From: Trematomus loennbergii
Lineage: Eukaryota; Chordata; Actinopteri; Perciformes; Nototheniidae
Assembly: GCA_012861695.1 (NCBI GenBank)
Contig: JAAOOA010000002.1
Location: forward strand, 27,520,804-27,584,803
DNA: 64,000 bases
Reading direction: 5' to 3'
The notes under the pieces: model-generated
What the model saw: only the letters and a program-made list of their open reading frames with translations
Databases searched by the model: none
Told to the model about the DNA's origin: nothing
Made by a program: the position numbers and the translations under genes
Shown: positions 31,200 to 55,824 of the stretch, one piece after another
Layout of the letters: every line of letters begins with the position of its first letter
How positions within the stretch are numbered: position 1 is the first letter of the stretch

Positions 31200-34100
31200 A
31201 AAATCATACCGTGTTCTTTCATTACTGTTCATGTGAGAACTGATGGGTCAAACCTGGTCATCTTGTATTAGTGGTACTGTGAATAAATGGTTTTGTAGGC
31301 CATCCTGGTTGTTTTTAATTTCACCAGTGTGGTATTTAAGTCTGTCTCTTATGTGGTAGAACAAAACCTTAAATATCTGCTGCTGGGGTAACTTTACCAA
31401 ATCTGTCCAGGGACTACACGTGAAAAATAGCCTCACTGGCGCATTTACAGAAATGTCTATTAATGGCCACTTTCCCTGTTAAATGAATACAATAATTTGG
31501 GTAAAACATGCAATAAAACACACTACGGGTTTCTGAGGTGCATTTTAAGGGATATGGTTCCTCCAAAAACGAAGGCACATTGGTTCATAAACATTAAAAC
31601 GGCTTCATTGTTTTGGCTAAATGTGTTTTGAATCCTAATCCAATGATAAAAGCTTTTTGTTTAACCCCTCTACTTCCACAAGGCAATGTGCTTTTTAATT
31701 ATTGGAGAGAATCCTTGTTGGCACTTAATTTTGGATATTCTAAAAATGAACATGCTGCGTTTCATTATAACCTTTCCAGGCATTCTCTCCTAGCAGCACA
31801 TTAGATGATTGTTGCTAACCTGTGCTGCTGGGTGTGTTCTCATCTCAAATTGAGGCGTGTGTTGCATTCAATTACTATCAATGAGTTCTCAGTTCAGCTG
31901 CGTGCACACAGTGTACCCACGTTCACACAACAAATTCAAAGGGACGTCTCTACTCGGCTGATCTTGTTTTCGGTGCTCGACGGATCATTTCCAACGTGGT
32001 GCCAGGGATTCATCATTAATGTCTTCCATTTGTCTGTTAAAAGCCACAGGCATTGCAAGGTTATGAGATATTGATAAGAGACTGTATAAAGATGAAGCTA
32101 CCCCCCCCCCCACCACTGTCAGATGTTAGCTCAGGGCGTGACAGAGGAGCTGATGGATGCTTTCAGACGTCCCTTTGACAAAGCTCAGCAATACTCCCAG
32201 CTGCACAACACACTGATGTTGCAGCATCTATCTGTGAACACTAACGCATGCCTATCTTTTAATGGAGGTGGATTTCTCTCAATATAAGAGTTGCTTTTTT
32301 ACTGACTATTCAACTTGCTGAATTATTTCAGAGGTTTAGTTGCATCCTTTGCCAACTTTAAAAAAACAAACACCTGTTTAGCTTCAGCCTTGGCCATTCA
32401 ATGAAAATAAACACTTAAAGAGTTCAGCTTGACACTATTGCACCAGCTCTTATAATGTTTGTTCTTATTTGAAGTGAATATATCTGCATTTTTCTTCTGA
32501 GCAGACTGGGTTTTAAACTAAAACAGAATTGGTAAACTACACATTGTCAGAGGACACATTTTGTATCTCAAATATCTTGGTTTTCGTCTTTTCTTGGGTC
32601 ACGTTTACATAATACACTTATTGAAATATATTTTATTTTAAATGTATTTGCAATGCATTTGATATTGAGGTAATCCAAAATAAAGGAATCAGGTTACATT
32701 ACTTTATATTGTGATATTCAGATAACTTTCTTTTACAGGTAACTAATTGCAATGGACTACTTTTTAGAGGAACCCTCCCACCCCTGTTATCCTGTTATCA
32801 CTGCTGCATAAGATATTAATAGTCCCATCTCTGAATCCCTATATTTTAATTCGTAATAAATACATCACATTGTCAAAACCGCTGCACACATGTTTTTCTC
32901 TTTTCATGGCGGAGTAAACTCCCCAAGCGGTTCAGATGTCAAACCCTCTTCTTCAGAGAGGGGTTGTGACGCCCCCTGAAGACAAATGAATCGTATTAAG
33001 TGATACTGAAGGATGAGTTATTCACACCCAAAACAGAGTTGTGAGTTGTGAAAATAAGCTAAATAATTCAGGACCATGAATCGGGAACACTTTCTATTTC
33101 AATAACCTTCCCCCCCTCCTGTGTGTTTACCACGCTGTGTTTGCTGCCACTGTGACTACTCTCCGCCCTTCCTGCTGCCTGTCACCCAGCTCAGCTCTGA
33201 AACACTCTGAAACACCAGCTTAACTCTGTTGAGAGCCATGACTGAAGCCCCAAATTAGACCGGACTGCACGGAGCCTCGGGCTGCAGAGAGAGTGACTCA
33301 CTGGGCTGCATTACAAACAACTGCCTCTGTTCATTACGGACATAAGCAGGGTTGGGAGGGTTACACTGGGCACTAAGTATTTATAATAATATTTTTTGTA
33401 CGTTTTTATTTTTCTACAATACTGTTATGATTGGCTGTGAATAAGAAAATATGAAGGACCATCTATTTTTTTTTTTAGAAAGGGGCAGGTAATATAAGAT
33501 TATTTTCTTCTCCCTGCTCCTTTCCGGGTATGGTGTGTTTATAGAGACATGTTTTGTAAATAAGTGTTATACATCAAGTTGTGCATACTATGAACGGAAC
33601 AAATAAAAATGAAACTAAATACTTAAAATTACAATTTTACAATTGCTAGTTACATGTAAAACAATGTCAGTCATCTAATCTGAGTAATATAAAAATAAAT
33701 GTAATCTGATTTATTTCCATTACTTTTGAATTACCTCAATAACAAATGGAATGCAGAGAAATCCAAGAGGAAAGAAATGTCAATATGTGTTTTACTTAGG
33801 TGTATTCTGTAAAACAACAGAACATTGTGACCTTAGAAAAGAAGGAACCAAGATATTTACGATAAAAAATGTGTCCTCTGCTCAGAGATTGTATTCTTTA
33901 TAATGTAATATATTAGCATATTCTTCTCATTTTCAGGATCATATGTATTTTGAGCCTCTACTGTGACATGTCTCCATGCTTTATCGTTCAAAAAGCTCTT
34001 TATTTTTCTCATGAACCAAAGAAAGTGAAACCATAAAGCAGATTCAGGCAGTAGGCGTATAGATTCACACTTAATGTATTAGCTAACTGGTAGGCCTACA

Positions 34101-34390
34101 GTTTACAAAGAAGAAATACAATCTGATCCTTTTACAACAAACACTATATGCTCTTTTTAGTTTTTTTTTTACTAACATTGTTACCCTGAAAGTAATCCAC
34201 ATATTTTAGGAATCTGATTGCATCTTTCTTTATGGAACTGTAAGGAAATACAATACATGTAATCTGTATATAGCCGGGATATAATGTGTACTGATGGTTA
34301 ATTCTCCTCCCCCTCGCCTCTGTTTCTCTCTCATACACACTGATGATAGTCTAATAATCAATGTGTGCACATTTAAGAGGCAGAGAGCAG
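31200..34390. other. Intergenic, repeat-derived, no gene seen
   Basis: No exon with conserved coding content is visible on either strand. It holds a poly-C run at 32101-32111, two related stretches (about 32640-32790 and 33350-33800) sharing GGTAATCC/ATTACCTC and GTTACAT motifs typical of an inverted-repeat element, and repeats of families A and B near 33860-34270. Confidence 0.6.
33860..34270 (-). repeat. Interspersed repeat family B, interrupted by a piece of family A
   Basis: It matches the reverse complement of 4034-4490 on both sides of an insert at about 33928-34013. The insert matches the start of family A (CTACTGTGACATGTCTCCAT and following to TTTCTCATG). This is a nested or chimeric arrangement. 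Confidence 0.6.
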
Positions 34391-34391
34391 G

Positions 34392-34580
<189 letters not shown>

Positions 34581-34599
34581 AGGTGTGAGAGTGTGAGGG

Positions 34600-34776
34600 A
34601 GTGGGAGCGCCGCCTCGTGGTGATCAGACGAGGCTCTCCCTGGTCTGGATTTATGGCTCGCAGCTGTTGAGCGGCTGACAGACGTGTGAGCGACTCAAAC
34701 ACTGCTGCTCCTACCAGCTCTGCTGCTCACTGCCGCGAAGAAAAGACGAGGACTGCTGCGCCTGAACACACAAACG
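34600..34776 (+). other. sgcg: Candidate 5' noncoding first exon and core promoter of sgcg
   Basis: A GC-rich island of about 180 bp in AT-rich surroundings ends with AACACACAAACG and a consensus donor GTGAGC at 34777. No conserved coding frame lies in it. The next recognisable coding exon on this strand is sgcg exon 1 at 40860, where TGATCAGCCAGCAG is a possible acceptor just before the ATG. Sarcoglycan genes commonly have separate 5' UTR exons. The link to sgcg is inferred from position and strand. Confidence 0.45.
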
Positions 34777-35412
34777 GTGAGCCTTTTCACACTCTGTGGG
34801 GGTTTCCCCTTTTTATAAGATAATGTTTTACAATGCCAACCTTTGACCTACTGCTAAATGATTTTTCTTTCTCTGTACCTCACCTTGTGTTGTAGTCTTT
34901 ACAGAAGAAGTTAGGAAAAAGTGTTGCCAGCTGTCGTTTGTTTTACCATACATGGTTAGAAATATTGAAATACAAAAATAACTTTAGCTGAAGAGCACCT
35001 TATTGTTTTGTGTGTTATGAGCAAATCCAGTGCCTTATCTTTCATTAGTTGTACCTTATGTTGTGTGTGGTGTGTGTGTCCTGTGCTGCTGTTTTAAATT
35101 TAGTTCGCAATGCTGTGTCCTATTTTTAGAAGTTAAGGCATCACAGCGGAGTGGAGTCATGACGCCCGGCTACTCTCCAGACACAGACAGAAACTTGTGC
35201 TCAGCTTATGATCGCTCCTCACTCTTCATGTTGAGTGTTTCTCTGTAAAGTCCCTCCAGAGATGTATTTTATCCTTTCTAACTCACTGAAACGTACAGTA
35301 TTTGGTTTAGTGGCCACTTGTTTCTCAATAACAGCTAGACCATGATAGTTTTTGGCAAGTAGTTAGCTGACCGACCCCTTGCTGTAACCCAGAGGTCAGA
35401 GCCAGATAGGAG

Positions 35413-35725
35413 CGTCACTTTAAAGAGCAAATATTCTGCTCATTTTCAGGTTAATATTTGTATTTTGTTCCTATAGTCTACTGTGACATGTTTCCATGCT
35501 TTAATGTTCAAAAAGGTATTTTTTCCCCTCATACTGCTTGTGCTGCATCACCTCTTTTCACCCTCTGTCTGAAACTAGAGCCCAGTCTGCTCTGATTGGT
35601 TAGCTGCCCGCTCTGTTGTGGTTGGTCAACCGCTTAGAGATGTCCCGCACCTTAGCCTATCACGTACTGAGTTACGTGGTGATTTATGTTCCGGAAGTAA
35701 ACAAAGGAGGCGATAAAAAGAAAAG
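35413..35725 (+). repeat. Interspersed repeat family A
   Basis: AAAGAGCAAATATTCTGCTC start, CATGTTTCCATGCTTTAATG and GAGCCCAGTCTGCTCTGATT blocks as in the other copies; truncated at the far end. Confidence 0.7.
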
Positions 35726-36397
35726 CAGGAATAAAATCTGACTAACAGAAAATGCTCTGTTTTAGTTTAATACACATTTAAGCTCACACACACTATTTTA
35801 TGAACATATAGGTTCTCCTACTGAATAAAAAAAAGGACAAGCGATCCTAGGAAAGTGAAAACTATAAAGCAAATTCAGGCAGTAGGCGGTTTTTTACTAA
35901 CATTGTAAATTTAACAGTAATCTGTCTCTGTTCATGTAACTGTAAGGTAATACAGTAACTTTTTTTGTATCCTGATTACATATTCTTGACCAAGTGTCTT
36001 ATAATCCACCTTAAAAAAGCAATATCATGAAAACTATTGCCTCTCTAAAGGACAGACTGTATTTCCGATCATAAACTGAGCATTCCTGGCTCCTTCACAG
36101 CCACTGTGCAGGCCCTGTTTATTTGGGTTGCTATGGAAGGAGCAGTCTGTGGTAACACTGAAACCGGAGCTGGAAGACGCCTTTTAAAAGATCCACCCTC
36201 AGAGCTGCTTCCCCTGAAGTACAGAAGCCTCTTAATGCCTATATTTAAAGTCATTAGACTGGGTTAGATCAAATTCATTAACGGCATAATGAACAGCTCT
36301 TTGCTCGTTTGCCCAAAGGACACAGTTGGCTGATCTGCATCATAAATTAATCTGTAGTTGTGGTTGGGTAGAGAGGGAGGATATTGGAATCAATTTA

Positions 36398-36820
36398 AAG
36401 GCTTTGGGGGTTTTCCCTTTCCTATAGTGTGTACGACAGGTTTGTGTGCATGTCAATGGTCTGCAAAGGCTGAAATCCCTGTGTTTCCTCGAGTGGGAGT
36501 TTCTCTCCCACACTCCCCCCCTGCCTGAAACACTTCAATTGGACTCCTTTGTTTACTTCAGTAACATAGTGACATCACACTCGCACTTCTATTGGCTAGA
36601 GCCCCAACACAGTATATGTGATAGGCTACATCTAAGCGGTGGACCAATCACAACAGAGCCGGCCAGCCAGCCAGTCAGAGCAGACTGGGGTGAAAGTAGG
36701 TGCTGCGGCAGTATGAGAAAAATAAAGAGCTTTTTGAACAATAAAGGATGTAAACATGTTACAGGAGAGGAACAAAATACAAATATGAACCTGTAAATTA
36801 GCAGAATACGTCCTCTTTAA
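36398..36820 (-). repeat. Interspersed repeat family A (reverse orientation)
   Basis: The reverse complement carries CTCATACTGCCGCAGCACC, the CAGTCTGCTCTGACTGGCTG block and the terminal GAGGACGTATTCTGC. A partial reverse copy is also seen at about 51295-51515 in an sgcg intron. Confidence 0.7.
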
Positions 36821-39639
36821 CAGACTAGGTGAATCTAAAAATATTTTTGAGCATCATTGGAGAAATACAAAATAAAACCTCACTTAATCCATGTGGATAT
36901 AACTTGCCGGGCAATGCCAGACACCCTCGTTATAATTTGCAGTGTCTTTTCTGAGATTCAATTTGTCATCATAACTCACACTAGTACGATTAATAAATAT
37001 AAATGAGGAGAGACGCGGGGGAAGTGTGAGCATCTCGCATACTTATCAACCTTCAATCTCCTCTTCCCTGCGGAAAAGTCATTTTTTCCCTCTTTCGTTT
37101 ACAGGCGATATTCATTTGTTTTGTTTATGAAATAAGGGCTATTCATCACAGCATGGCTGTGGCCATGTGACAGGTCCTGTGGAGAGGCGGGTTCAGTGAA
37201 AGACAAACTCTGAGCCTTTAAAGCCAACACGTCTCCTTCGCTGTTTAATGCAAAACGCCAAGAAACGAGCTGTGCAGACTCTGGGCCTGTATTATCTCCC
37301 AGACCTCAGTGAGCTCCAGCAGCGAGCATATTTTGGTTTTTGTCATTACCTCTCGCTGTGAGGGCGGCCTTTTTACTTCATTATTTACAGAAACATTGCA
37401 GCGTGTGACTATGCAAAGTCTGTCTGCCCTTTTCTGCTTGTATCACCAGGGAGTTACGGCAGCAGCAGCAGGATGATGTGCCTGGCTGAACATCTGTTAA
37501 TGTCAAATAATTACTTTTTTTTGTTTGAAAAGTGTCTCTTTTAACATGATGGAAAACCCCTTTAACTGTGGCATTAAGATGCAACATCTGTCCCGTATGT
37601 AAATCAGCCAGGCTGCTGTCAGGTTCAGAAAACACTGCTGAGACATCCTAAATGTCTCTGTTGTTCAGATAACTTCTCCCATAAAGTTTAGATGTGGCCG
37701 CTCTAAAGTATTGATGAAGATTCGAAGCAGGATGTTGCTTAAGGAGAGCTAAAGTCTGCCTGTTTCCTGGTATTTTATAGTATAACCTTCAATCTGCAGC
37801 ATTTTCTTCAGGCCTTGGCCCATGCAGCTCTCTCTGCAGTTCTTCTGGTTATTATGTTGATCAATACATGGATTAGTTGAATACTCAATTCTGATTGGTC
37901 AATTTATAGAATAAAAACAATGAAAATGAAAACTACTTTTGTTGTCATAGCTTGTAAATCTTGCTGCGGTTTGAAATGTGCTGACATTCAGCTCCTTGGT
38001 TTCCGTCAGTGATGTCCTGCTGCTGTGTAGTCAGACAGAACCGCCCCCGCTGTAATAAGTGGCATTTTCCTTTTTGCCTTCTTGAAAAACTGCTGGAAAT
38101 GACATCAGGTTTTCCATTGGTGCATTGAGCCAGATATCCACTGGCTCTGTGCACGTGCTCGAGGCTAGTGAATGAAATACTGTGCAGTGACTGAACAAGC
38201 TATTGTATAGAGTTGCATATAGGCAGTGTGTACTTATGCAGCAATATGTAAAGGCTTGACCTTAAGACAGTGAATTCAGTGTGCTTGATAGATGGCGGAA
38301 ATCCATCTCCATAAAAAGATTTGTTGACAACCATCTTTTAGGTTATTGATTTCAGATATTGATTCACATTGACGTCTGAATTAATTCTCAAAACCATCTG
38401 AAAATGTGTATTCATGCTCAAAATGAAGATGGCTCAAACAAAATGATTATGTTGTGAAATATTGTCAGTATGCTCCTCTTGAACTGGCACGTGTGCTGCC
38501 AATAAAAGGGGTAATAAGTATGAATTTGTTAGTTTGCTGGTCACTGTGCAAGACTTTACAATCCAACGTTAGGCTGCTCTTATCAAACTTTACCTATTCA
38601 CAAGGGTGAGAGAGGTCACTTGAAGTTAGTAAACAGAGAACATGTTATAGCAGTTCTCCCCAGCTTGAGGGAGATGTATAGCAACTGTTAGCTAATGTTT
38701 TTGTTTTCCAGCCTGTAATGTTACACTTTTTTAAATCTCAATGTAGCAGATCGCTGTATTTGGCAAGAAAGCTCTGAATGTCATTGTACATTTTAGGTTA
38801 TTAAACCATGGAAACAGTTTATATTCACTGGTCAAGACATGGTTGAGGTCAGACACAATGTTAATATGTGATTATGGTATGAGTTTCAAGGATGAGTTTT
38901 GTTGTAGCAAACACTGTGGTGGTGGCTTAAAGCCCACCTCCGCTACGCGCCGTTCGTTAGATGAGCCTGGTTATAATTAATAAAGAAGGAATTCAAAACA
39001 CCGGAATAAAGGTTATAACAATAATCTGATTTTACTGGTAAAAAACAAAACACTTATACAAGTTTACAGAGTACTCTGGACCTCAAGTTCTACTGCCGTG
39101 CGATGCAGGTATCGGGACCAGCCAGTCAGAAACAGGAAGCATTTTACATGAATAAACAACAGTATTCATATCCATATTTTGGGGCGGAGATGTGTTGACT
39201 CTTCCTTCCCATTTTACTCCGAAGCGAATCCGAGAGTCCGTGTGGAGGAGCTGTGTGAGCTGCTCACTCCCCCAGGTGTTTTTACTGGTTGTATTCACTT
39301 CTGGTCGGGTCCAATACAGCGAATCAGAGTTCTGGGAAAAAGTATTTTTCTTCTGAGCAGAGCGTGAGATTCGGAAGTACACAAGGACAGAGTCAATCTT
39401 TATCTCTGCACCTATATTCACTCCTTTACTTTCCCAAGGAATATTTCACACAAACTATTCTTTCCCAGACAACCAAACATTGTTTGCATAAACAGAATCA
39501 CACGAAGCATGGTTAGTGTTGCCTGACTTTATAAAGTGTTTTTTTTTATAAGTGTGTGGTTGCCTTCTAGTCACTTTGCTCAGCGCTACTGCTTGTAGGC
39601 AGGCATGACGAGACTCTTCAGTCGACCCATGTTCAGGGG

Positions 39640-39900
39640 AGGTGGGTTTAGTTTCCTGCACGCCTCGACGTAAGAGAGACGTAAGAGAGACGTAAGTGAC
39701 GCCGCCTCTAGCTCCGAAGCTCTTGCCTCTAGACCGACAATTTTTTGGAGCTGGAAGTGAACCGCATTCCGGAGCTATGAGGCGGCGCCGCTGCGGTGTG
39801 AACAGGAAAAACCGGTACTTTTCAGGCTCCAGCTCCGAGCCGGAGCTGAAAAAGCGCCGGTGTGAAAGGGGCATGAGAGATATTTGGTTAAAAAGAACAC
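39640..39900. repeat. GC-rich repeat with GGAGCTGGA/AGCTCC symmetry
   Basis: It contains three GACGTAAGAGA-like units (about 39668-39698). Complementary motifs around AGCTCCGAAGCTC, GGAGCTGGAAGTG, CCAGCTCCGAGCC and GGTGTGAACAGG resemble the ends of the adjacent element, suggesting related non-autonomous transposon material. Confidence 0.5.
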
Positions 39901-39906
39901 AATAGC

Positions 39907-40476
39907 CGCGTTCACACCGGAGTACTTTTCACCGTACTTTTCGCGTTTAGTTCCGTTAGTACCCCTTATGTCGCGTTCACACCAAAAAGAACACTTAATC
40001 TCGGGAACTTTTACCCCCATTTTTAGTGCCTGCTGAGAGATGGTACTTTCCTGGGGGAAAAAAGTGCCCCAGTTCTGATTGGCTGGGCGAATTGCAAACC
40101 ACGCCCCGTACAACTCTGAAATGTTTTGTAGAGCCGCCATTTAATTATCCTGGCATTAGCATTATTAGCATTAGCATTCGCCCAGTGCACAAACGCAGAG
40201 AGACTAACTTATGGCAACACAAAATAAAACATGGGAGCGGTGGAGATGAGGAGGTGTCGGCGTTCTGGCAATTTACTCGGAAGGCTTCAGAAGAAGCTGC
40301 TGGGAGTCCCAGCAGCTTCTTCTGAAGCCAGTCCCCAACTCCGGGGACTTCCGGCCGGGGACTCCGGGTGGCAGTTTGCGGCCTGCCAGTAAACCCAAAG
40401 CAGAAGAAGACGAAGTGACGTCAGCGGGTCATTTGCGTAATCTTCCCTCAGGGAAAAGTACTCCGGTGTGAACGCG
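39907..40476. mobile_element. MITE-like element family E with CGCGTTCACACCGG termini
   Basis: The left end CGCGTTCACACCGGAGTACT and the right end AGTACTCCGGTGTGAACGCG are perfect 20-bp inverted repeats. A second CGCGTTCACACC lies at 39972. About 570 bp, no transposase frame; the interior carries a perfect hairpin at 40283-40329. Confidence 0.85.
40283..40329. repeat. Perfect 23-bp-arm hairpin
   Basis: GGCTTCAGAAGAAGCTGCTG plus GGA is followed by one G and then the exact reverse complement. It lies inside the family E element. Confidence 0.97.
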
Positions 40477-40859
40477 ATCTGTACTAAATGCCCTGGGGTA
40501 ATAAGTGCCGGGGTTAGATTCAGGTGATAAGGTGGGGGGAGGGGGGGTTACCTTGGTTGGTGATTGGCTAATGGTTACACAAGCCAAAAAAATCGTTATG
40601 ACATCATAAAGTGGCCAAAATCTGATCAGCTCATTTTCAGACAGGTTTTTATATAAATGGATCAGGACAAAAAGTGAGATAATCTTTTCTCCTGAAACTT
40701 TCAGAATGTCTTTACACAGAGGGGGACACATGTTTATGTAGAAAAGACACGAAGAAGTGGATTTTGCATAATAGGTGAGCTTTAAAGGACTTTGTGTTTA
40801 TGAATTTTTTTAACATGTGTTGCCCATGTTTATGCCTCTGTGTGATGATCAGCCAGCAG

Positions 40860-51968
<11,109 letters not shown>

Positions 51969-52710
51969 AAAGACTCTGACAAGGTAATCGATTCTCCATC
52001 TCTCTGTAGATGCATCTTCTGGGAGGCAAAAAGCACAACTGTTTATATCTGGCCTGATATTTTTTGTATTATCTTTGTACCACACTGGGTCTGTTCTGAT
52101 CTCCCACTGGTGCATCCAGGCCTGTAAAAATACAAATGCCTGCTGGCGTACATGTTGGAGATATCATGAAACGCATCCTTTTAGTTGCTTTTATGACCTT
52201 CTAACCATTCAGCTGAAACAAATTGGCACTCTGTTCCAAATGTATCTGCATCAGAGCTTTGAGGAGGATCTTTAACACGCACAGTATCATGGCTGGGCAA
52301 TGAGGAGCTGGAAACAGCTTACATCCTATGCAATATTATCTTGTGGTGCAATAAATACACAGACACATATCAAAGGCTTGGATTAATCACAAAATAAATC
52401 TCAAAAGCAGAATGTTTATTTTGGTTTATGTGCCCTTTTGGCTCCAAGCCCTTGGTTGTAGTGTGTTTGACTTGGTGTTTAGCATGTTTTTGTTTAATTA
52501 GAGTAAATATTTTGTCACTTCAGAGATGGATTTTATCTTTTTTTGTTTGTTTTTTTAATCTGGAAACAACACGAGTTATTCATATGGTTTAGATTAAAAC
52601 CATGTGCTTAGATTAATAAAGTGTTACTCGGTATGTATCACGTGTGTAATTGTTTTTTGTTCTTTAGTTAAAGTATGTGTGTTTGGCTTGTATTTTTTTT
52701 TTTAAGCCCA

Positions 52711-53032
52711 AGTACGGTGGCCGACGGGTGCAAATGCTTTACGCAACGTAACGACCCAACACATGTCCATTAGGAGAAATACACTGCAGCTTCAGAAACG
52801 ATGACGAACATACACAGCGGTTACTAAAAGTGCTGCATAAACAAAACAAATACAAAACGCTGCAAGAAGCTCAAAACAAACCAGGGGACATTATGAAGTT
52901 GACAGTTGACCAACTTTCTAATCCCTGAACGCCAGCAAGCGCTCCGGTCCCATGCCTCACTTTTTAATGTCCCCGTTAGAAGTGTTTTGGGCCTTTTGTA
53001 GCACGTTTGCACCAGTTGGCCACCGACCGTAC
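52711..53032. mobile_element. MITE-like element family G, copy 1 (downstream of the sgcg stop codon)
   Basis: AGTACGGTGGCCGACGGGTG at the left is mirrored by GGCCACCGACCGTACA-type sequence at the right, with GTGCAAA/TTTGCAC inside. About 320 bp, non-coding. Confidence 0.75.
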
Positions 53033-53439
53033 AATAAGCATGCAGTTATGCTTTGCAATATAACAGGTTTTTATTGCAATAAGATGGTCTGAGTTTGTTC
53101 AGCAACTTCAATACAGCCAATGTAATGCTAATAAAATCTGTAGATTATATGATTCTGAATGGAAAAATAACGGGATTATTTTTTGCATAATATCCATGTC
53201 AGGTGATTCGCATCTGTAAGATCAGGAATAAAAAGGGCAATATTTTGAAATGATCCAAACATTCATCAATGTATCTGCATCACTGTTTTTAAAATATTAT
53301 CTCATTGTGTCGTGTTATCATTGTCAGTATTATGTAGTAGATCATTTGCAGTTTCCCCAGGTGTTCTGACATATTTTATAAGTGTGTAATGTGTATTTAT
53401 TATTTTTGTATGTTGAATAAACTTTGTGCTATTCTTCTA

Positions 53440-55824
53440 TTTTGTGTCTCTCATTCTCATTTACTTTTTTTTCTCAAGACTGGTTACTTCTTGTTTGATC
53501 AAATCTTATAAACATAAAGGCACCAGAGGACCTGCTGTGTCCTTTCTTAATCTGGACTCTTGTCTTCTGCTGAAGACATAATGTGGAAATGAATAGTTTT
53601 GATCAAAGTGTATTGGCTCTCTGGTGCACTCTTGTGGAAAAGCACTGCAGTACCACCAGGATGCATTTAAAAAAAGAAGGTACACACACACCATGGACCA
53701 GCAAGTGAGCCATCTTTCTGTCATTGGTTCCCATCTATATTTGGCAAGAATGTGTGGCATCAAATCCAGTGTTTGCTTAAGTTAAAACATGTCGTCATTA
53801 CGGAGGCGGAAAATGGCTCAAAACACTTCCAATTGGAGAAACATGCTGCGGTTTCAGAAAGAGCTGCAACATTCCCATGTTAATACTAGTAATAATAATC
53901 AGTAACTGAATTCATAGTTATCCTGTAAACCAATAGGGTGTTTTGCTAACAAACTCTAAACAACATATACAATTTAAATAGTAATACAAAATATACATTT
54001 AAAAAATGCAACATGAAACATGTAATGTTTTTAAACATAGGTGCAAAAACAGAGACATTTTATTATTAAGGGGGATTTATTAGGCCTTATGGCACAGTGT
54101 ACATCAACATGTATGGTACCAAATGTTCTCCACTGTTTGCTCAAGGAGATATCGGCTGAGTAACCTCAAGCCTGAGGTTTAATAAAAACAAATACACATT
54201 TTAAACGGTTTGAAAATGACATTTACAATTCATGGTCAGTGTGTGTATAGTCCTAAAGGTAAAATAAAGCCAATGCTGCAGTAAAAACCCATTAGCACCA
54301 CAGTTTGGTGCAGCTCCATGTTCCTTGGAAAGGCCAAGGACTAAAAGTTACCTTGTTATGGGTTGTGCCAAAAGAATCACATGGGCTCTTTATTTTAGCA
54401 TCTTTCCCACAGGTTTACGACTTGTTTAAGCTGAGGTTCGATCATTACCGCTCTGTCCAAAGCTGAAGATATCAATGCAGACTTGCATAAGTACGGTGGC
54501 TGACGGGTGCAAACATGCTACAACGGCCCAAAACACTCAGTGTAGGAGAAACGTTCTGCACTTCCTTTTCACTGTTAGCAGAGTTATTCTGTTTCATAAT
54601 TGTAAGTGTTTTTTCAGTATATTTGAAATGGCTAGGTTAGCTATATGAGCTAGCTAGCTTACAGCAGATCTGCAATAATATTGAAAGGAATCACGTGATC
54701 ACATTGTTAAAATAAAGCCAATAAAACACACATTTTAGGTGTTTCCAACAACAGTGACAGTTGTCCAACTTTATAATCCCCGAACATCATCAAGTGCTCT
54801 GGTCCCAGCTGTGTGCATCACTCTTCTAGTGTCCCCTGGTGTCCGTTATGTTTTGAGCTTCTTGCAGTGTTTCGTATATGCAGCACTTTTAGTAAACGCT
54901 TTGCATGTTTTGTTAAGTTGGTGAAGATGTTTCTTCATTTGTATCGTTTGGAAACTGCAGCATTTCTACTAATGGATTTTTGGCCCGTTGTAACGCTTTT
55001 ACACCTGTTTGCCGTCATACTATAGGGCCCAAAAGTACAAGTGGTTCATAAGAACAGGTAATAATTCAAAACAGTCCCTTAACATTTAACATAGCTATAA
55101 AAAAACAAACCTATCCCAAATAAAAACAATTTCATTTAAAGTCAACGTTTTCCATTCACAGTTGGACTCCCACAAGTGTTTGGGGTGACACAAGCGCTCG
55201 GCAAGTACATGAGGCGTTTCAAAAAAGTGCTTTGTGACTGGCTGTTACCGAAAAAAGTTAAATCAACCGTGAAGATACAAAAAAGATAATTTACAAACGT
55301 AACTGTTATTTCCTTGACATGCTGAATTCTTGCATGAGCATTGAGCACACGTTGCATGACAGTATTTGACATTTAGAGGTTATGTATTTCTTTCAATACA
55401 CTCAACTCATTTCCTGTAGCAAGAAAATATATATATATATATATTATTTTTATAAAATATAAAGTAAAAAAAGCAGCATATTTGTATCTAACTCAGAGCA
55501 AACATAGTCAATGTGGGGACTACAGTAAACAAAACGTATTGCTTAGGCAAATGTATGTACAGCATATGCAGATTTTGTTCACATATTACAGCACATCTAA
55601 ATTGAGACAGCCTAAAATGTTATGGGAGCCATACATGTATTTACGGTGCATAGACCACAGCACCACCATCACAGGTAGAAACTGTACCATATGCTGCCAG
55701 CTGGACACTTCCAATTTTATTCAAAGTGAAACACATGATCTGCATTGCACACAGCCATGGGTGTCCTCCATTCCAGAGAGGATCTATGCATACTGTTGTT
55801 TTATTCTCATCTTTAACGACAGGT
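53440..55824. other. Interval between sgcg and sacs
   Basis: AT-rich, holding family G elements and a short (TA)n at about 55424-55443. The part nearest 55824 should include the sacs 3' UTR; no clear polyA signal was fixed. No further gene seen. Confidence 0.5.
54490..55022. mobile_element. MITE-like element family G, copy 2 (diverged)
   Basis: It starts AGTACGGTGGCTGACGGGTG, and its interior matches copy 1 (GACAGTTGTCCAACTTTATA; CATCAAGTGCTCTGGTCCCA). The right end is degenerate. A further partial piece is seen at about 53792-53880 (GAGAAACATGCTGCGGTTTC). Confidence 0.7.

Larger units (their letters stand above)
34777..40859. other. Probable first intron of sgcg, repeat-rich
   Basis: No coding exon is visible. 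It contains family A copies at 35413-35725 (+) and 36398-36820 (-), a family B fragment (about 35740-35985), and inverted-repeat material at 39640-40476. The rest is AT-rich unique-looking sequence. Confidence 0.5.

Noticed and set aside
39455..40325. Frames of 100-140 residues on both strands around 39.4-40.3 kb
   Set aside because: They lie in inverted-repeat elements (39640-40476) and overlap one another on opposite strands. No recognisable protein family.
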